From positions 1 through 37,617 of the forward strand of contig CYKH01000138.1 in assembly GCA_001460835.1 (NCBI GenBank): DNA of 37,617 nucleotides, written 5' to 3'. The notes under the pieces were generated by a model. It had not been told where the DNA came from, made no database searches, and saw nothing but the letters and a program-made list of their open reading frames with translations. This stretch comes from Bodo saltans (taxonomy: Eukaryota; Euglenozoa; Kinetoplastea; Eubodonida; Bodonidae). Within the stretch, counting starts at the first letter, position 1, and the number at the start of each line of letters is the position of its first letter. Below are positions 36,642 to 37,617 of the stretch, in pieces. The position numbers and the translations under genes were made by a program.

Positions 36642-37617
36642 ATGTCACTTTCAGACGTCCTCGTTGTTGCATCGCACGCCGCACATTCCGCTCACCAAAG
36701 ATCCAACGGTGCTAGCAGCAATAGTGTCACTGCCACATCATTGCAGCGCCGTGCGCTGGAGATTGCAATTCAGAAAGTCAAGTCCTTTTTGCGCGATCCG
36801 CTCGTTGTAGCAGCAGTTGAGCATTGTCTCTTGCATGACATGACGGCGGCACCTCAAGGGGATACCAACAGCAGTGAGGACCCACAGAGACACTCTGCCG
36901 GTCGTCTCATCGTTGAGCGCGTTTCCCGTTTGTACGTCGATGTTCTGCTCACCGCTTTGACGGAAGAGGATAAGGGCAACAGCACCGATGATGAACAACG
37001 TCTTCATACACAAAGTTCTTCGCACGTCTTTTCTACCTTTCTCCACGACAAAGAAATTCTTCGAGCTGTATCGCTCAGACTTGGTGGCCTGGCCTCCAGG
37101 ATTGAAAGGGCATTTGTCAGCACTCGACGGCAATGTGACAGTGACGTATCCATCATGAAAAAGCAGCGTCGAGTGGCTCGTGACGTTCGCAAGCTTCTTG
37201 GCGGCGTACATCATGACCTTCTCCATCAAATCTTCCTAGACGTCAGGAAGCGGAGCGCAGGTACAGGCGGTGTCGAGAATGCAACCACAACATCCTCCTG
37301 GGACAATCACGTGCAGCTTTCACTTCAAGCTGCGTGTAGAAGCTGTAGGTCATCATTTGACAGGAAGATGAACAATTCAGTGGGTGAGGTGACGGACATG
37401 AAGCCAGGGAGTGCAGACGTTCATCAAACAAAAGGTCTATCGGGTCTATGGTCACCACATGAGCTTGCTGCAGTGTTTACCGCTCGAATGTCGCCAGCAT
37501 CTACCGCCACGTCATCCTCAATTCTGCTTCCCCTGCTAGAGAAATCATCAGACGATTCTACCACCAACACTGACCATAGGAGCATGCAGACGAGTGAAAA
37601 ACCACCACAGCAACAAT
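36642..37617 (+). CDS. Unrecognised protein, 3' partial (at least 325 codons)
   Basis: The ATG at 36642 (MSLSDVLVVASHAAHSAHQR) opens a frame that I translated to the last base without meeting a stop, so the gene continues beyond the window. It starts 182 bases after the stop of the beta-helix gene, normal spacing for this window, although no clear polypyrimidine tract is visible in that gap. The first 220 residues have helical, mixed-charge character (RRALEIAIQKVKSFLRDP; RVARDVRKLLGGVHHDLLHQI); from about residue 225 the sequence becomes Ser/Thr-rich low complexity. A CRSC pair occurs near residue 236. There is no signal peptide and no membrane segment. I recognise no family. Antisense open frames in the same region look like shadows. 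Confidence 0.7.
   Translation, partial: MSLSDVLVVASHAAHSAHQRSNGASSNSVTATSLQRRALEIAIQKVKSFLRDPLVVAAVEHCLLHDMTAAPQGDTNSSEDPQRHSAGRLIVERVSRLYVDVLLTALTEEDKGNSTDDEQRLHTQSSSHVFSTFLHDKEILRAVSLRLGGLASRIERAFVSTRRQCDSDVSIMKKQRRVARDVRKLLGGVHHDLLHQIFLDVRKRSAGTGGVENATTTSSWDNHVQLSLQAACRSCRSSFDRKMNNSVGEVTDMKPGSADVHQTKGLSGLWSPHELAAVFTARMSPASTATSSSILLPLLEKSSDDSTTNTDHRSMQTSEKPPQQQ

Overview
The window reads as nuclear DNA of a kinetoplastid protist, most likely a free-living bodonid such as Bodo saltans (inference). Every convincing gene is on the + strand. Genes are intron-free and separated by short, T-rich gaps. Several gaps carry a polypyrimidine tract followed by an AG shortly before the ATG, as expected for spliced-leader trans-splicing of a polycistronic transcript. 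TAA, TAG and TGA are all used as stops, which argues against ciliate codes. I see no bacterial operon signals, tRNA, rRNA, CRISPR array or transposase.

Layout. (1) Positions 2-26566 hold a tandem cluster of three giant membrane-protein genes (2..9410, 9614..17545, 18163..26566). Each combines a very long Ser/Thr/Val/Asn-rich ectodomain made of short beta-strand-like repeats (probably a right-handed beta-helix or similar solenoid, rich in N-glycosylation sequons) with a C-terminal module of about six to eight membrane segments. The second and third are close paralogues; the first is a more distant relative. (2) Positions 27395-36459 hold four unrelated single genes: a degenerate B-box/coiled-coil protein, an Oxa1/YidC-like mitochondrial membrane protein, a ZIP-family (GufA/ZIP11-like) metal transporter, and a type II membrane protein with a luminal or extracellular beta-helix domain. 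(3) From 36642 an unrecognised gene runs off the right edge.

The main anomaly is a set of four short tandem duplications (about 359/356, 251, 156/199 and 464 bp). Two lie inside the first giant gene and break its frame. Collapsing each of those two restores one continuous frame from position 2 to 9410, so they look either like unmerged (possibly allelic) contig overlaps or like very recent inactivating duplications. The third giant gene has a cluster of lesions at its 5' end (a net 14-bp deletion, a 43-bp deletion and a tandem duplication). The fourth duplication is identical as far as I can read and spans the junction between the Oxa1-like and ZIP genes.

Functionally, the three giant proteins are best viewed as a diversifying surface receptor or adhesin family, for example for prey contact (inference). 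The most striking structural hint is a Cys/Tyr-flanked loop at one equivalent position that carries poly-proline in one paralogue and a duplicated Cys-containing 9-residue unit in the other.
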